A stretch of DNA of 64,000 bases, from positions 4,813,501 to 4,877,500 of the forward strand of contig NZ_LT629702.1 of the NCBI RefSeq assembly GCF_900103345.1, written 5' to 3'. This DNA comes from Pseudomonas azotoformans (GTDB lineage Bacteria; Pseudomonadota; Gammaproteobacteria; Pseudomonadales; Pseudomonadaceae). The first letter of the stretch is position 1. The number at the start of each line of letters is the position of its first letter. Position numbers and translations under genes: made by a program. A model generated the notes under the pieces. The model saw only the letters and a program-made list of their open reading frames with translations, was not told the DNA's origin and made no database searches. This document shows, piece by piece, positions 29,042-37,861 of this stretch.

Positions 29042-29920
29042 ATGCGCCGCTGGGGTACCGAACGTGTGGTTGGCCTGCATGATCCGCAGGTCAACGAACA
29101 TCATCTGGAGTCCACGGGCCTGCCGGCAGACAGCCGTCTGCGCCTGCTCAGCTTCAATATCCAGGTGGGCATCAGTACCGAGAAATATCGGCACTATCTC
29201 ACTCGCGGATGGCAGCACCTGCTGCCCCACAACGGGCGTGCCGGCAACTTGCAAAAAATCGGCAACCTGCTGAACGACTTCGACCTGGTCGCCCTGCAGG
29301 AAGCCGATGGCGGCAGCATGCGCTCCGGCTACATCAACCAGGTGGAGCACCTGGCCCAGCTCGGTGCCTTCCCTTATTGGTATCAGCAGCTCAACCGTAA
29401 CCTCGGGCGTCTGGCACAGCACAGCAATGGCGTGCTCAGTCGCTTGAAGCCTACTGCCATCGAAGACCACCCGCTGCCAGGCCCCAAGGGCCGGGGTGCG
29501 ATCCTCGTTCGTTTTGGCGAAGGCCCGGAAGCCCTGGTGGTCGTGATGATGCACCTGGCGCTGGGTGCACGTACTCGCACGATGCAACTGGCCTACATCC
29601 GAGAGCTGATTGGCAATTACAAGCACCAGGTGCTGATGGGGGACATGAACACCCACGCCAGCGACCTGTTACAGAATTCTCCGTTGCGCGACCTCGGGCT
29701 ACTGGCGCCGCAAGCCGAAGCCACGTTCCCCAGCTGGCGCCCGCAACGCTGCCTTGACCATATCCTGCTCAGTCCTACCCTCACACTCGAGAGTGTGCAG
29801 GTGCTGGCGCAGCCCATCTCCGATCACCTGCCGGTCGCGGTAGAGATTCGTCTGCCGGGTTCGCTCACGGCTGATGCATTACCCGCGTTGAGCCCAGGCC
29901 TCCGCGGACCCCTTGCATGA
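29042..29920 (+). CDS. endonuclease/exonuclease/phosphatase family protein
   Basis: The 292-residue product has the EEP fold: LRLLSFNIQVG near the start (metal-site Asn), ALQEADGG (catalytic Glu), VLMGDMNTHASD (catalytic Asp-x-Asn) and the final SDHLPVAVEI with the Asp-His pair. No clear signal peptide is seen, so it is probably cytoplasmic. Members cut DNA, RNA or phospholipid headgroups; the substrate here is unknown. It overlaps dgcH by 4 bp (ATGA), as in the PAO1 pair PA5488-PA5487, which hints at shared regulation. Confidence 0.88.
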   Translation: MRRWGTERVVGLHDPQVNEHHLESTGLPADSRLRLLSFNIQVGISTEKYRHYLTRGWQHLLPHNGRAGNLQKIGNLLNDFDLVALQEADGGSMRSGYINQVEHLAQLGAFPYWYQQLNRNLGRLAQHSNGVLSRLKPTAIEDHPLPGPKGRGAILVRFGEGPEALVVVMMHLALGARTRTMQLAYIRELIGNYKHQVLMGDMNTHASDLLQNSPLRDLGLLAPQAEATFPSWRPQRCLDHILLSPTLTLESVQVLAQPISDHLPVAVEIRLPGSLTADALPALSPGLRGPLA

Positions 29921-31959
29921 GCGACGACGCCCAACGCTGGAAAGAGAAATACCTCAAGAGCATCGAGCAACAAGAGAAACTCGAACGCCGCTGGGCTGCC
30001 CGTCTCGACCTGCTGCGCCGTGGACTGGTGCGCAGCACGCTGGCGGCCGAGGGCACTGACCGCGCAGTCGACCAATGCATGAAGGAAATGCGCGATGTCG
30101 TCCGTACCGATGATATGGACGCCGCCCTCGCCGCCTTGCTGCCGCGCCTGGAAAAAGCTGTGCTGGACTCCGAGCAGCGTCGCGAAACCCGGGTCGATCA
30201 GATCAGCACCGCGCTGACGTCCCTGGTCACTCAACTGCAAAAACTACCGTTACCCCGAGAGGTGGCCCGGCCACTCAAGACGTTCGCCAAGCAGCTGGAC
30301 GGCCGCGTCGGCCAGGCGCGAGAGATCCCGCTGTTGCTCAGCGAGTTGAGCGGCCTGCAAGGCCAGGCGCTGAACAACCTGGAGCCGGACGGCGAAACCC
30401 CGCGACCAGGGCCGGGGCTTTTGCAGCGCTTGTTCGGCGCCAAGGAAGTCGCGAACGAAGCGGTGGCAGACGAATCGACGCCCCGACCGGCCCCGCAGCC
30501 TGCGGCAGCCAAGCCAGTTGCAGTCGAGCCACAGCCGTCCGAGCAATCCGAGGAACTGACGCAAGCGTTGCGTGCCTTTGCGCCGCAGCCTCAAGAAACG
30601 GTCGCTCCTGTCATCGAGCCCGTAGTCCCCGCCCAGGTGGCCGAGCCGTCCAACGAAACCTTCGTCTATGAAGCCCCGCCTCAAGCCGCAGCTATTGAGA
30701 CACCCGTAGCGCTTGTCGAGCCTAGGCCTCAAGTCGAAGAACCTGCAGCGGAAAGCGCCCTCGCCGCCTTCATCGAAACGCCTGAAGTTCAGGTCGAGAC
30801 CCCGGATGAGACCACCATTGGCAGCTTGTCGCTCCCTCCAGTGCTGGAGGAGCCTGATACTGACGAGCTGCAAGCGGATGGAGCCTATGCCCTGCCCGAC
30901 TCACCGGAGCCGTCCTACAGCTCCGTGGCCAAGCATATCGAAGACACCCTGCTCGGCCTGCTCGAAGAACTCTCGTTGCCCGAGCGTCACCGCCCCCAGG
31001 CCGAAGCCATGCGCGAGCGCCTGGCCCACGGCTTGAACTGGTACGAGCTGTTGCCGATCCTCGACGACCTGGCAGTCTTGATGCTGGCGATCACCGACAG
31101 CGGCCAGCATGAGTTCGAGGCTTACCTCAAGCAGCTCAACGAGCGCCTCGAGGCGTTCCAGGGCCACTTGCAAGTCGCCAGCGAGGGGCATGCCGACAGC
31201 CGCTCCGCCGCCCGAGAGCTGGACACGCAGATCCGCGAACAGGTCGATGGCCTGCAAAGCAGCGTGCAGGAAGCCGCCGACCTGGACAGCCTCAAGCACG
31301 TGTTGGAAAGCCACCTTGAGGGGCTGCTCGGCACCATGGATGAGCACCAGCAGCAGCGCGACCTGCGCGAGCAGGAGACGGCGGCGCGCCTGAAGGGCTT
31401 GGCTGAGCGTGTTGCCAATATGGAGCAAGAGGCCCAGGGCTATCGCGAGCACCTGGAGGTGCAGCGCCAGAAGGCGTTGATCGATCCGCTCACAGGCCTG
31501 CCCAACCGCGCAGCCTGGAGCGAACGCCTTGATTATGAGGTGAACACCTGGCACCAGTGCGGCAACAACCTGTCGCTGGCGATGCTGGACCTGGATCACT
31601 TCAAGCGTATCAACGATGGCTACGGCCACCTCGCTGGCGACAAGGTGCTGAAGATCATCACCAACGTGCTGCGCAAGCGCCTGCGCCCGACCGACTTTAT
31701 CGCGCGCTTTGGTGGTGAAGAGTTTGTGTTGCTGATGCCCGACTCATCCCTGGCGGATGCCCTGGCCGTGGGCGAGGTGTTGCGTGCGGCGATTGAAGCG
31801 TGCCCGTTTCACTTCAAGGGCGAGCCGGTGACGATCACCGTGTCCATGGGCGTGGCGCAGTTCCAGCCGGGCGAGCGCAGTGACCTGGCGCTCAAGCGTG
31901 CCGACGAAGCGTTGTATCGGGCCAAGGCTGCCGGGCGAAACCAGGTGCAGGCCGCCTGA
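29917..31959 (+). CDS. dgcH: diguanylate cyclase DgcH
   Basis: The 680-residue protein makes cyclic di-GMP. A long N-terminal region includes a Pro/Glu/Ala-rich linker (about 170-320) and helical, coiled-coil stretches (about 400-520). It ends in a GGDEF domain (about 525-680) with an intact GGEEF active site. RPTD five residues before it is the RxxD inhibitory site for product feedback. No membrane helices are seen, so the sensor input is cytoplasmic and unidentified. It is coupled to the upstream gene by a 4-bp overlap. Confidence 0.93.
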   Translation: MSDDAQRWKEKYLKSIEQQEKLERRWAARLDLLRRGLVRSTLAAEGTDRAVDQCMKEMRDVVRTDDMDAALAALLPRLEKAVLDSEQRRETRVDQISTALTSLVTQLQKLPLPREVARPLKTFAKQLDGRVGQAREIPLLLSELSGLQGQALNNLEPDGETPRPGPGLLQRLFGAKEVANEAVADESTPRPAPQPAAAKPVAVEPQPSEQSEELTQALRAFAPQPQETVAPVIEPVVPAQVAEPSNETFVYEAPPQAAAIETPVALVEPRPQVEEPAAESALAAFIETPEVQVETPDETTIGSLSLPPVLEEPDTDELQADGAYALPDSPEPSYSSVAKHIEDTLLGLLEELSLPERHRPQAEAMRERLAHGLNWYELLPILDDLAVLMLAITDSGQHEFEAYLKQLNERLEAFQGHLQVASEGHADSRSAARELDTQIREQVDGLQSSVQEAADLDSLKHVLESHLEGLLGTMDEHQQQRDLREQETAARLKGLAERVANMEQEAQGYREHLEVQRQKALIDPLTGLPNRAAWSERLDYEVNTWHQCGNNLSLAMLDLDHFKRINDGYGHLAGDKVLKIITNVLRKRLRPTDFIARFGGEEFVLLMPDSSLADALAVGEVLRAAIEACPFHFKGEPVTITVSMGVAQFQPGERSDLALKRADEALYRAKAAGRNQVQAA

Positions 31960-32047
31960 AAGATGTTCCATTTTGTGATTTGACCGCTGGTTGGCGATCG
32001 GTACGTTACACTGTTGCATTATCGTCTTCTGCGTAACGTCTACCGCC

Positions 32048-32824
32048 ATGAAATCCTTGTACTTCGCTTTTGTGTTCCTTCTGCTCGCAGGCTGTGCCAG
32101 CGGCCCTCGCCTGGATACCAGCCACCCCTCGGTGAACCACGACAACCGCGTGCAGTTCGTAGTCGTGCATTACACCTCCACCAACCTTGAACGCTCCCTG
32201 GCATTGCTCACCCATGGCCAGGTCAGCAGCCATTACCTGATCGGTGACGACGCCTCGGCCACCATCTACAAGCTGGTGGACGAGAGCCAGCGCGCCTGGC
32301 ATGCCGGGGAGAGCGAGTGGATGGGCCGCACTTGGCTCAACTCCAGCTCAATTGGCATCGAGATCGTCAATCCTGGCTACAAGGACACGCCGACAGGCCG
32401 CTTGTGGTACCCGTACTCGGAGGCGCAGGTGAAGTCCCTGGTGGTTTTGCTCAAGGACATCAGCAAGCGCAACGGCATCGACCCCAAGAACATAATTGGC
32501 CACAGTGATATTGCGCCGTTGCGCAAGCTTGACCCGGGCCCGTTGTTCCCCTGGAAGCGGCTGGCCGCCGAAGGGTTGGGCGTTTGGCCGGATGCCCAGG
32601 CCGTTGCGCGCTTCCAGGTGCAATACGCCGCCGAGCTGCCAAGCGTCACCTGGTTCCAGGAAGAACTGGCCCGCCTGGGCTACCAGACGCCGCAGACCGG
32701 CGAGTTGGATGTGGCCACGCGCCATGTGATCGCAGCGTTCCAGATGCATTTCCGGCCGTCGCTGTTTGATGGCACGCCGGATGCGGAAAGTGCCGCGATC
32801 CTGCGCGCGTTGAACCGAAGCTAG
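32048..32824 (+). CDS. ampDh2: N-acetylmuramoyl-L-alanine amidase AmpDh2, lipoprotein
   Basis: The 258-residue precursor has a lipoprotein signal (LLAGC) and an amidase_2 domain. Zinc ligands are visible in VVHYTST (His), GHSDIAP (His) and KLDPGPLFPW (Asp). A C-terminal peptidoglycan-binding-like helix bundle (about 195-258) follows. It cleaves the muramic acid-peptide bond of the cell wall from the outer-membrane side. The ATG at 32048 (MKSLYFAFVF) starts the signal peptide; upstream in-frame codons are not conserved in character. It converges on kinB, as in PAO1. Confidence 0.93.
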   Translation: MKSLYFAFVFLLLAGCASGPRLDTSHPSVNHDNRVQFVVVHYTSTNLERSLALLTHGQVSSHYLIGDDASATIYKLVDESQRAWHAGESEWMGRTWLNSSSIGIEIVNPGYKDTPTGRLWYPYSEAQVKSLVVLLKDISKRNGIDPKNIIGHSDIAPLRKLDPGPLFPWKRLAAEGLGVWPDAQAVARFQVQYAAELPSVTWFQEELARLGYQTPQTGELDVATRHVIAAFQMHFRPSLFDGTPDAESAAILRALNRS

Positions 32825-34608
32825 AGCGGCAACGCCATATAGAACTGAGTGCCCTGCCCCGGTCGCGAGTACACGCCCATGCGGCCGCCGTGCAATTGCA
32901 CGATTTCCTTGCACAGCGCCAGCCCCAGGCCGGCGCCGCCTTTCTTGCGGCCCACCTGGACAAAGGGTTCGAAGATGCGCCCCTGCTGCCCATAGGCAAT
33001 ACCTTCGCCGTTATCCTCGACGCTGACGATCACCCGCTCGCCATGGCGCCGTGCCTGCAGGCGTATCTGCCCGCCCGCGGGAGTGTGGCGCAGGGCGTTG
33101 CCCAGTAGATTGTCGAGCACCCGCTCCAGTTGGACCTGGTCCGCATACAGCCGAGGCAGGTCGGATTGGGCTTCCACCAGCAGTTCGATATTTTGCGCGT
33201 TGGCTGGCTCGGCGAAGCGTGCTCGGGCGTGTTCGAGCAGATCGGTGACGTCGCACGGCCCCAGCGTGAGTTTCTGCAGGCCATTCTGATAGCGCGAAAA
33301 GTTGAGCAGGTCGTTGATCAACTGCATCAAGCGCTGCATCTCTTCATTGACGGTATCCAGCAAGTCCGCTTCGCGGGACTCCGCCGGGAACTTCGCACGC
33401 TCGCGGAACAGCCCGAAGGCCATGTGCATGCCGGTCACCGGCGTACGCAGTTCATGGGAGGCGCGCAATACGAACTCGCTGCGCACCCGCTCGAAGGCGC
33501 GTTGTTCGGTTACGTCGTGCAGCACCATCACTGCGCCAAGAATATGCCCCTGGGTATGGCTCACCGGGGTCAGGCTGTAGGTCAGCAGACGCAGTTCGCC
33601 CTCGACCTCTACTTCCAGGTCGTCCGGTGCCCGCTCTAGATTGCCGCCGCGCAGCACCAGTTGCAGTTGTTCATCCAGCTCCGGGCGCGACAAGGCTTCG
33701 CCCAGGCCTTGGCCGAGGCGTTCCTCGTCCCAGCCCAGTTGGCGCTGCGCCACAGGGTTGAGGTGCTCCAGGCGCCCTTGGCGGTCAATCATCAATAAGC
33801 CATCGTCGATGCTGTCGAGCACGGCCTGCAGGCGCTGCTGGCCGGCCAGCAGTTCATCGACATTGGTCGCCTGATGCTGGCGCAGCGCCTCGGCCATGAT
33901 GCCGAAGCGGCGGGTCAGCTGGTTCATTTCCGCTGCCGAGGAGATCGGCAGCGTTACCTCGAAATCCCCTTGTCCGATCTTGTCTGCCGCTTTGGCCAGC
34001 GCTTCGATCGGTCCACCAAAACGCCGCGCGATGCCATGGGCCGTCACAAACCCGATGATCAGCACGGCAAGCCCCACCAACCCGAGCAAACCGGCGATCA
34101 ACAAAGCGCGTTCGCGGGATTTGTGCTCGCTGTTGCTGATGTTTTCCAAGGCCTGCTTGTGTTCGGCGATCAGGCCATTGCGCAGCGTGTTGAAGGTGTC
34201 GGTGAGTTTGTCCTTGGCGCCGGGTGGGGGCGTTGGTTGCTGGGACTCGTCAAAGGCCTCAAGCAGCGCCTGATACTGGCCTCGAGCCTGGCTGAAGCCC
34301 GTTCCGCGACCATCGCGCTGTTCATGGGCAATACCCTGATCCAGCAGATCGAAATAGCGTTGCTTGGAGGTTTGCAGCGCCTCGGGGTCCGGGCGCTCCT
34401 CCAGCATCATGATCAATTGATCGCCCAGGCTCTGACGCAGCTTGAGACCCAGGTCCAGAGTGACGAAGTTGCTGCGAATCAGGGACTCCTGGGTCTTGGC
34501 CATTTGCATGACGCTCACCAGACCCAGGATCAAACCCAGCAGGGCGACGGTAATCAGCGCTGAGATGCTCAGGAATAACCGAGTGCGCAACTTCATCGCT
34601 AACTTCAT
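32821..34608 (-). CDS. kinB: sensor histidine kinase KinB
   Basis: KinB senses envelope signals and acts on AlgB to control alginate and virulence genes. The 595-residue product has two membrane helices (about 11-33 and 165-190) around a periplasmic sensor domain, a HAMP domain, a PAS domain (LEHLNPVAQRQLGWDEE) and a HisKA domain (catalytic His in RASHELRTPVTGM). The HATPase has N and G boxes (NLLGNALRHTP, GLGLALCKEI). The start at 34608 lies 10 bp after algB; an ATG 12 bp further in is possible. A long upstream in-frame extension is the shadow of algB. Confidence 0.95.
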   Translation of the reverse strand: MKLAMKLRTRLFLSISALITVALLGLILGLVSVMQMAKTQESLIRSNFVTLDLGLKLRQSLGDQLIMMLEERPDPEALQTSKQRYFDLLDQGIAHEQRDGRGTGFSQARGQYQALLEAFDESQQPTPPPGAKDKLTDTFNTLRNGLIAEHKQALENISNSEHKSRERALLIAGLLGLVGLAVLIIGFVTAHGIARRFGGPIEALAKAADKIGQGDFEVTLPISSAAEMNQLTRRFGIMAEALRQHQATNVDELLAGQQRLQAVLDSIDDGLLMIDRQGRLEHLNPVAQRQLGWDEERLGQGLGEALSRPELDEQLQLVLRGGNLERAPDDLEVEVEGELRLLTYSLTPVSHTQGHILGAVMVLHDVTEQRAFERVRSEFVLRASHELRTPVTGMHMAFGLFRERAKFPAESREADLLDTVNEEMQRLMQLINDLLNFSRYQNGLQKLTLGPCDVTDLLEHARARFAEPANAQNIELLVEAQSDLPRLYADQVQLERVLDNLLGNALRHTPAGGQIRLQARRHGERVIVSVEDNGEGIAYGQQGRIFEPFVQVGRKKGGAGLGLALCKEIVQLHGGRMGVYSRPGQGTQFYMALPL

Positions 34609-34618
34609 AGGGTACAGC

Positions 34619-35965
34619 TCACAGGTTGTACTGTTTGCGTTTGCGGTACAGGGTCGACGCGTCGATGCCCAGGGTGCGGGCTGCCTGATCCAGGGTGTCG
34701 CTGGTAGCGAGCACGGCGCCGATATGGGCTTTCTCCAACTGGTCCAGGCTGAGTGCCGCGCCAATGCGTGGGGCATTGTTGCTAGGTTGTTCGGCCATCC
34801 CCAGGTGGCTGATTTCCACCTTCTCCTGAGGGCAAATGATGCTGGCGCGCTCCACCACGTTGCGCAGTTCGCGAATGTTACCCGGCCAGCGGTAGTTGAG
34901 CAGCGCTTCGCGCGCTTCGTCGCTGAAACCGCGTGCTGGTCGGGCATATTCCTTGACGAAGCGCGCCAGGAACCGGTCGGCCAGGGTCAGGATGTCTTCA
35001 CTGCGCTCGCGCAACGGCGGTAGATGCAAGGTGATTACATTGAGGCGGTAAAGCAAGTCTTCACGGAAGCGGCCGTCGCGGACCATGTCTTCCAGGTTCA
35101 GGTTAGTGGCGGCGAGGATGCGCACATCAGCGCGGCGGGTGACGGGATCGCCCACGCGCTCGTACTCCTTATCCTGGATGAATCGCAATAACTTGGGTTG
35201 CAAGGTGAGGGGAAAATCGCCGATCTCGTCGAGAAACAGCGTGCCGCCATCCGCTTGGTTGACGCGGCCTAATGTACTTTCACTGGCGCCGGTAAACGCC
35301 CCTCGGCTATGGCCGAACAGCTCGCTTTCCATCAATTCTGCTGTCAGCGAGGGGCAGTTGATGGTCACGCAGGATTTCTTCGAACGCTTGCTCCAGCCGT
35401 GAATGGCGCGGGCCAGTTCACCTTTACCGGTGCCGGACTCGCCAAGGATCAGGATGTTCGCATCTGTTCCAGCCACTTGGCGCGCCGTTTCCAGCACCAC
35501 CATCATCGACGGGCTGTGGGAGTCGAGGCCGTCTTTCGGCTGGCGCACTTCGCCCTCAAGGGCTTCGAGGCGCGCAGACAGTTGGCGCACTTCCAATTGT
35601 TTGGCGGTGGCCAGGCGCAGTTGATCGGGGCTGCAGGGCTTAACCAGATAGTCGGCGGCGCCGGCCTGGATCGCATCGACTGCGGTATCGACTGCCGAAT
35701 GGGCGGTGACGATCACCACACGCATCCACGGCGCCTGGATTCGCATCTGAGCCAGCACATCCAGGCCATTGTCTTCGCCCAGGCGCAAGTCCAGGAAGCA
35801 CAGGTCGAACACCTGGCGCTGCATCAAGGCGTCGGCCTGGGCCGCGCTGTTCGCCGTGGCGACGGTGTAGCCTTCATCTTCCAGGCAATAACGGAAGGTG
35901 CGGAGGATCGCGGACTCATCGTCCACTAAAAGAATGCGGCCTTGAAGTTCCTTGGCTGATTCCAT
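34619..35965 (-). CDS. algB: NtrC-family response regulator AlgB
   Basis: The 448-residue regulator has a receiver domain (phospho-acceptor D59 in CFLDLRLG), a sigma-54-type AAA+ domain (Walker A GESGTGKGE, the GAFTGA loop in SRGAFTGASEST, Walker B GGTLFLDEIGDF) and a C-terminal Fis-type HTH (LDQAARTLGIDASTLYRKRKQYNL). The start at 35965 follows AAGGAG and begins MESAKELQGR. AlgB works with KinB to control alginate biosynthesis and virulence. The intact GAFTGA motif means it could activate sigma-54 promoters, such as the one at 36284. Confidence 0.96.
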   Translation of the reverse strand: MESAKELQGRILLVDDESAILRTFRYCLEDEGYTVATANSAAQADALMQRQVFDLCFLDLRLGEDNGLDVLAQMRIQAPWMRVVIVTAHSAVDTAVDAIQAGAADYLVKPCSPDQLRLATAKQLEVRQLSARLEALEGEVRQPKDGLDSHSPSMMVVLETARQVAGTDANILILGESGTGKGELARAIHGWSKRSKKSCVTINCPSLTAELMESELFGHSRGAFTGASESTLGRVNQADGGTLFLDEIGDFPLTLQPKLLRFIQDKEYERVGDPVTRRADVRILAATNLNLEDMVRDGRFREDLLYRLNVITLHLPPLRERSEDILTLADRFLARFVKEYARPARGFSDEAREALLNYRWPGNIRELRNVVERASIICPQEKVEISHLGMAEQPSNNAPRIGAALSLDQLEKAHIGAVLATSDTLDQAARTLGIDASTLYRKRKQYNL

Positions 35966-36343
35966 CTGTCCCGCGCTCCTTAAACTATGAATGATGGTGT
36001 TTAGTCCCGGAATAATCGGGCAAGTTGCATGGTTTATTCTGATCGATAAATAGCAGCGTCGTGCAGGTATCTGCATGACTTCCTACAAAGCCCCGTCTGA
36101 TGGCGTTTCCATGCCGTCTTGCCACTTCGGCAACCCCCCTTGCGTTTTCGATCCCTTGATCCGACCGCTGGCCATCGTGCATTTCGCACGGCGCCCGAAG
36201 GGGCATCGTGCAGGATGCTGGGAGTGCGATTAAGTGCTAATTCATAACTATATGATTTTATTGATATTTATTTTGTAAAAAAGCTGGCACGCGCTCTGCA
36301 ATAGCTCTCCCAACGAATAATCAAAATGCGGGAGAACAGCAAC
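35966..36343. other. divergent intergenic region between algB and a small gene
   Basis: The 378-bp gap contains the algB leader, AT-rich DNA around 36235-36280 and one clear sigma-54 promoter for the rightward small gene. The AT-rich stretch immediately upstream of that promoter could serve IHF or activator binding. I see no gene in it. Confidence 0.55.
36284..36300 (+). promoter_or_regulatory. sigma-54 (RpoN) promoter
   Basis: CTGGCACGCGCTCTGCA contains the -24 GG (36286-36287) and -12 GC (36298-36299) at the canonical spacing. TGGCACG matches exactly, and the only deviation is CTGC for TTGC. It sits 44 bp before the small ORF at 36344 and beside algB, which encodes an NtrC-type activator. 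Confidence 0.75.
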
Positions 36344-36628
36344 ATGACTCGCCCAATCTTCAGCCAATTGCGTGTATCGCACCTGCATGTACAGCAAGGC
36401 CTGTTTGCCAGCCTGGCCCTGATGGTGACGCTGATTGGCGGCCAGCAGCTTCAGCATTGGCAGCAGAGTCAGCAGCAGATCCCCCAGTTTGAACGTCCGG
36501 CCATGACCCAGACCCATTTCCGTTCCGTTGGCAGTGTTGCTGCCGATGCAACAGCCCCGCAATTGCGGATGGTTGACCAGGCATCGTCCCTGAGTGAGCT
36601 GCCATCCCAAGAGCGTTGGGTGTTCTAG
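36344..36628 (+). CDS. small hypothetical protein under a sigma-54 promoter
   Basis: The 94-residue product starts MTRPIFSQLRVSHLHVQQG and has one hydrophobic segment (about residues 19-34, GLFASLALMVTLIGGQQ), followed by a Gln-rich polar tail. The tail lacks a second membrane helix and is probably periplasmic. GGGAGAAC upstream supports the ATG at 36344 over one at 36326. I do not recognise the family. It is followed by a short hairpin, the DUF1328 gene and ivy on the same strand. Confidence 0.7.
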   Translation: MTRPIFSQLRVSHLHVQQGLFASLALMVTLIGGQQLQHWQQSQQQIPQFERPAMTQTHFRSVGSVAADATAPQLRMVDQASSLSELPSQERWVF

Positions 36629-36637
36629 GCACCAAAG

Positions 36638-36656
36638 GCCGCTCTTGTTGAGCGGC
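36638..36656 (+). terminator. short hairpin after the small gene
   Basis: GCCGCTC, a 5-base loop and GAGCGGC form a perfect 7-bp stem. There is no T-run, so it may be a pause or processing site instead of a true terminator. Confidence 0.45.
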
Positions 36657-36705
36657 AGCACGGCACTACCGCTGTTACCCCTATAAAAGCGTAAGGAGAA
36701 TCACC

Positions 36706-36870
36706 ATGTTGAGTTGGGCAATCACATTTCTGATCATCGCCATTGTGGCTGCAGTCCTGGGCTTCGGTGGTATCGCGGGCACCGCCACGGGTATCGCAAA
36801 AATTCTGTTTGTGGTTTTCCTGGTGATGTTCATCGCTTCCTTCTTCTTTGGTCGTCGCGGCCGAGGCTGA
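36706..36870 (+). CDS. DUF1328 small membrane protein
   Basis: The 54-residue product ([20 protein letters not shown]...) has two hydrophobic helices separated by a Gly-rich turn ([12 protein letters not shown]) and ends in a basic tail (FFGRRGRG). This is the pattern of the UPF0391/DUF1328 family, whose members are stress-associated membrane proteins of unknown activity. AAGGAG lies at ideal spacing. It ends 2 bp before the ivy start, so the two genes are almost certainly co-transcribed. Confidence 0.9.
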   Translation: MLSWAITFLIIAIVAAVLGFGGIAGTATGIAKILFVVFLVMFIASFFFGRRGRG

Positions 36871-36872
36871 AA

Positions 36873-37340
36873 ATGACCACTTTGTCCTTCAAAGCCATTA
36901 CTGCCGCCCTGCTTCTGGGCGGCAGCGGCTTGGCGTTGGCCGCCAACGACGGCCAGTCCCGAGCCAACGAATTGCTCAGCGCGGATCCGCAATACCGTGA
37001 AACCTGGCAAGGCGTGGTGAAGAAAGAAGAGCGCCTGCCGGAATGGGTGATGAACCTGTCCGGCACGGCCGAGCAGATGAATGCCGTGGAAGAAGATGGC
37101 GACAAGTATTTGGTCGGGCCGCTCTGCGAAACTGCGGACACCTGCCTGAACAAACGCCTGATCGTTGCCTTCAGCCTCGATAAGGAAGATGCCTACGCCA
37201 TGTTGGTGGAAGTCCCGGCCGGTCTGCCGAAGGACAAGTCGCCGACGCGGCACGCCGATTACCGTTTTATCGGTAAGCCGGATGAAGGCATGCAAAAGCT
37301 GTTGATGGAGCAGTTGAAGAAAGATCCGAATTGGTACTAG
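36873..37340 (+). CDS. Ivy-family protein (inhibitor of vertebrate lysozyme, IvyP2-like)
   Basis: The 155-residue precursor has a signal peptide (LLLGGSGLALAA) and the Ivy fold (ELLSADPQYRETWQGVVKKEERLPEWVMN). E. coli Ivy inhibits lysozyme with a CKPHDC loop whose His enters the active site. Here the equivalent loop reads CETADTC: the two cysteines remain, but the His is gone and the loop is one residue longer. This resembles the second Pseudomonas paralogue (PA5481 type) and suggests weak or no classical lysozyme inhibition. Its likely targets are periplasmic muramidases or lytic transglycosylases, which is inferred. It is coupled to the DUF1328 gene. Confidence 0.88.
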   Translation: MTTLSFKAITAALLLGGSGLALAANDGQSRANELLSADPQYRETWQGVVKKEERLPEWVMNLSGTAEQMNAVEEDGDKYLVGPLCETADTCLNKRLIVAFSLDKEDAYAMLVEVPAGLPKDKSPTRHADYRFIGKPDEGMQKLLMEQLKKDPNWY

Positions 37341-37382
37341 GTTCCGTCTGACACGCTTGTTGTCTGCGGGGCCAGCGTCCAT

Positions 37383-37406
37383 AGAAAGAAGCCCCCGCTT
37401 CTTTCT
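37383..37406 (+). terminator. hairpin downstream of ivy, probable terminator
   Basis: AGAAAGAAGC and GCTTCTTTCT form a perfect 10-bp stem around CCCC, followed only by GTTT. It lies 43 bp after the ivy stop codon. A second hairpin (GCACCGC/GCGGTGC, 37411-37433) follows at once. Confidence 0.55.
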
Positions 37407-37822
37407 GTTTGCACCGCTCGCCAAGGGCGGTGCATGACCAAGGGGCTGGGTTGCTCTGATCACCTGCGATCGGCGTGACCTACGGGTACAGGGAGTGCCT
37501 GCGCAAGAGCCGGGTCAGGCGAAAAGCTGCGACGCAGGTTCACAAGCCATCGGCTTGCTGAACTTGCGGCGGGCTTTAACGCTCTTTCTTCTATTCTCAT
37601 GCCGCCCTTAGTCGCAAATTTCCTTTCTGCTCATTCCCAACCATTACTTGGTGTGTCGGGTAGACCATCTATCGATAAATTTTGGTGGGTGCCATAGGAC
37701 ATTTCCGACACTAAACGGTGGAACTCTCAGGCATTTCCGCCAAGTCTGCGGAGACGTCCTGAATCTCTGAGCGAGCCGGGTTTGGCCGGTTCACGGCATT
37801 TTTGTCGGACAAAATGTCACAT

Positions 37823-37850
37823 TTGAACTGACCGTTCGGACAGTTATTAT
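37823..37850 (+). promoter_or_regulatory. promoter with embedded palindromic operator upstream of gltP
   Basis: TTGAAC (37823-37828) and TATTAT (37845-37850) are 16 bp apart. The spacer is filled by AACTGACCGTTCGGACAGTT (37826-37845), a 20-bp palindrome with one mismatched pair. This layout is typical of TetR-type repressor sites. Transcription would enter gltP with a leader of about 210 nt. Confidence 0.5.
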
Positions 37851-37861
37851 TAAAAAATCTC

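Noticed and set aside
37501..37580. Possible cyclic di-GMP riboswitch, suggested by GCGAAAAGCTGCGACGCAGG
   Set aside because: The order and spacing of the conserved elements do not fit the class I consensus, and no adjacent start codon is suitably placed.
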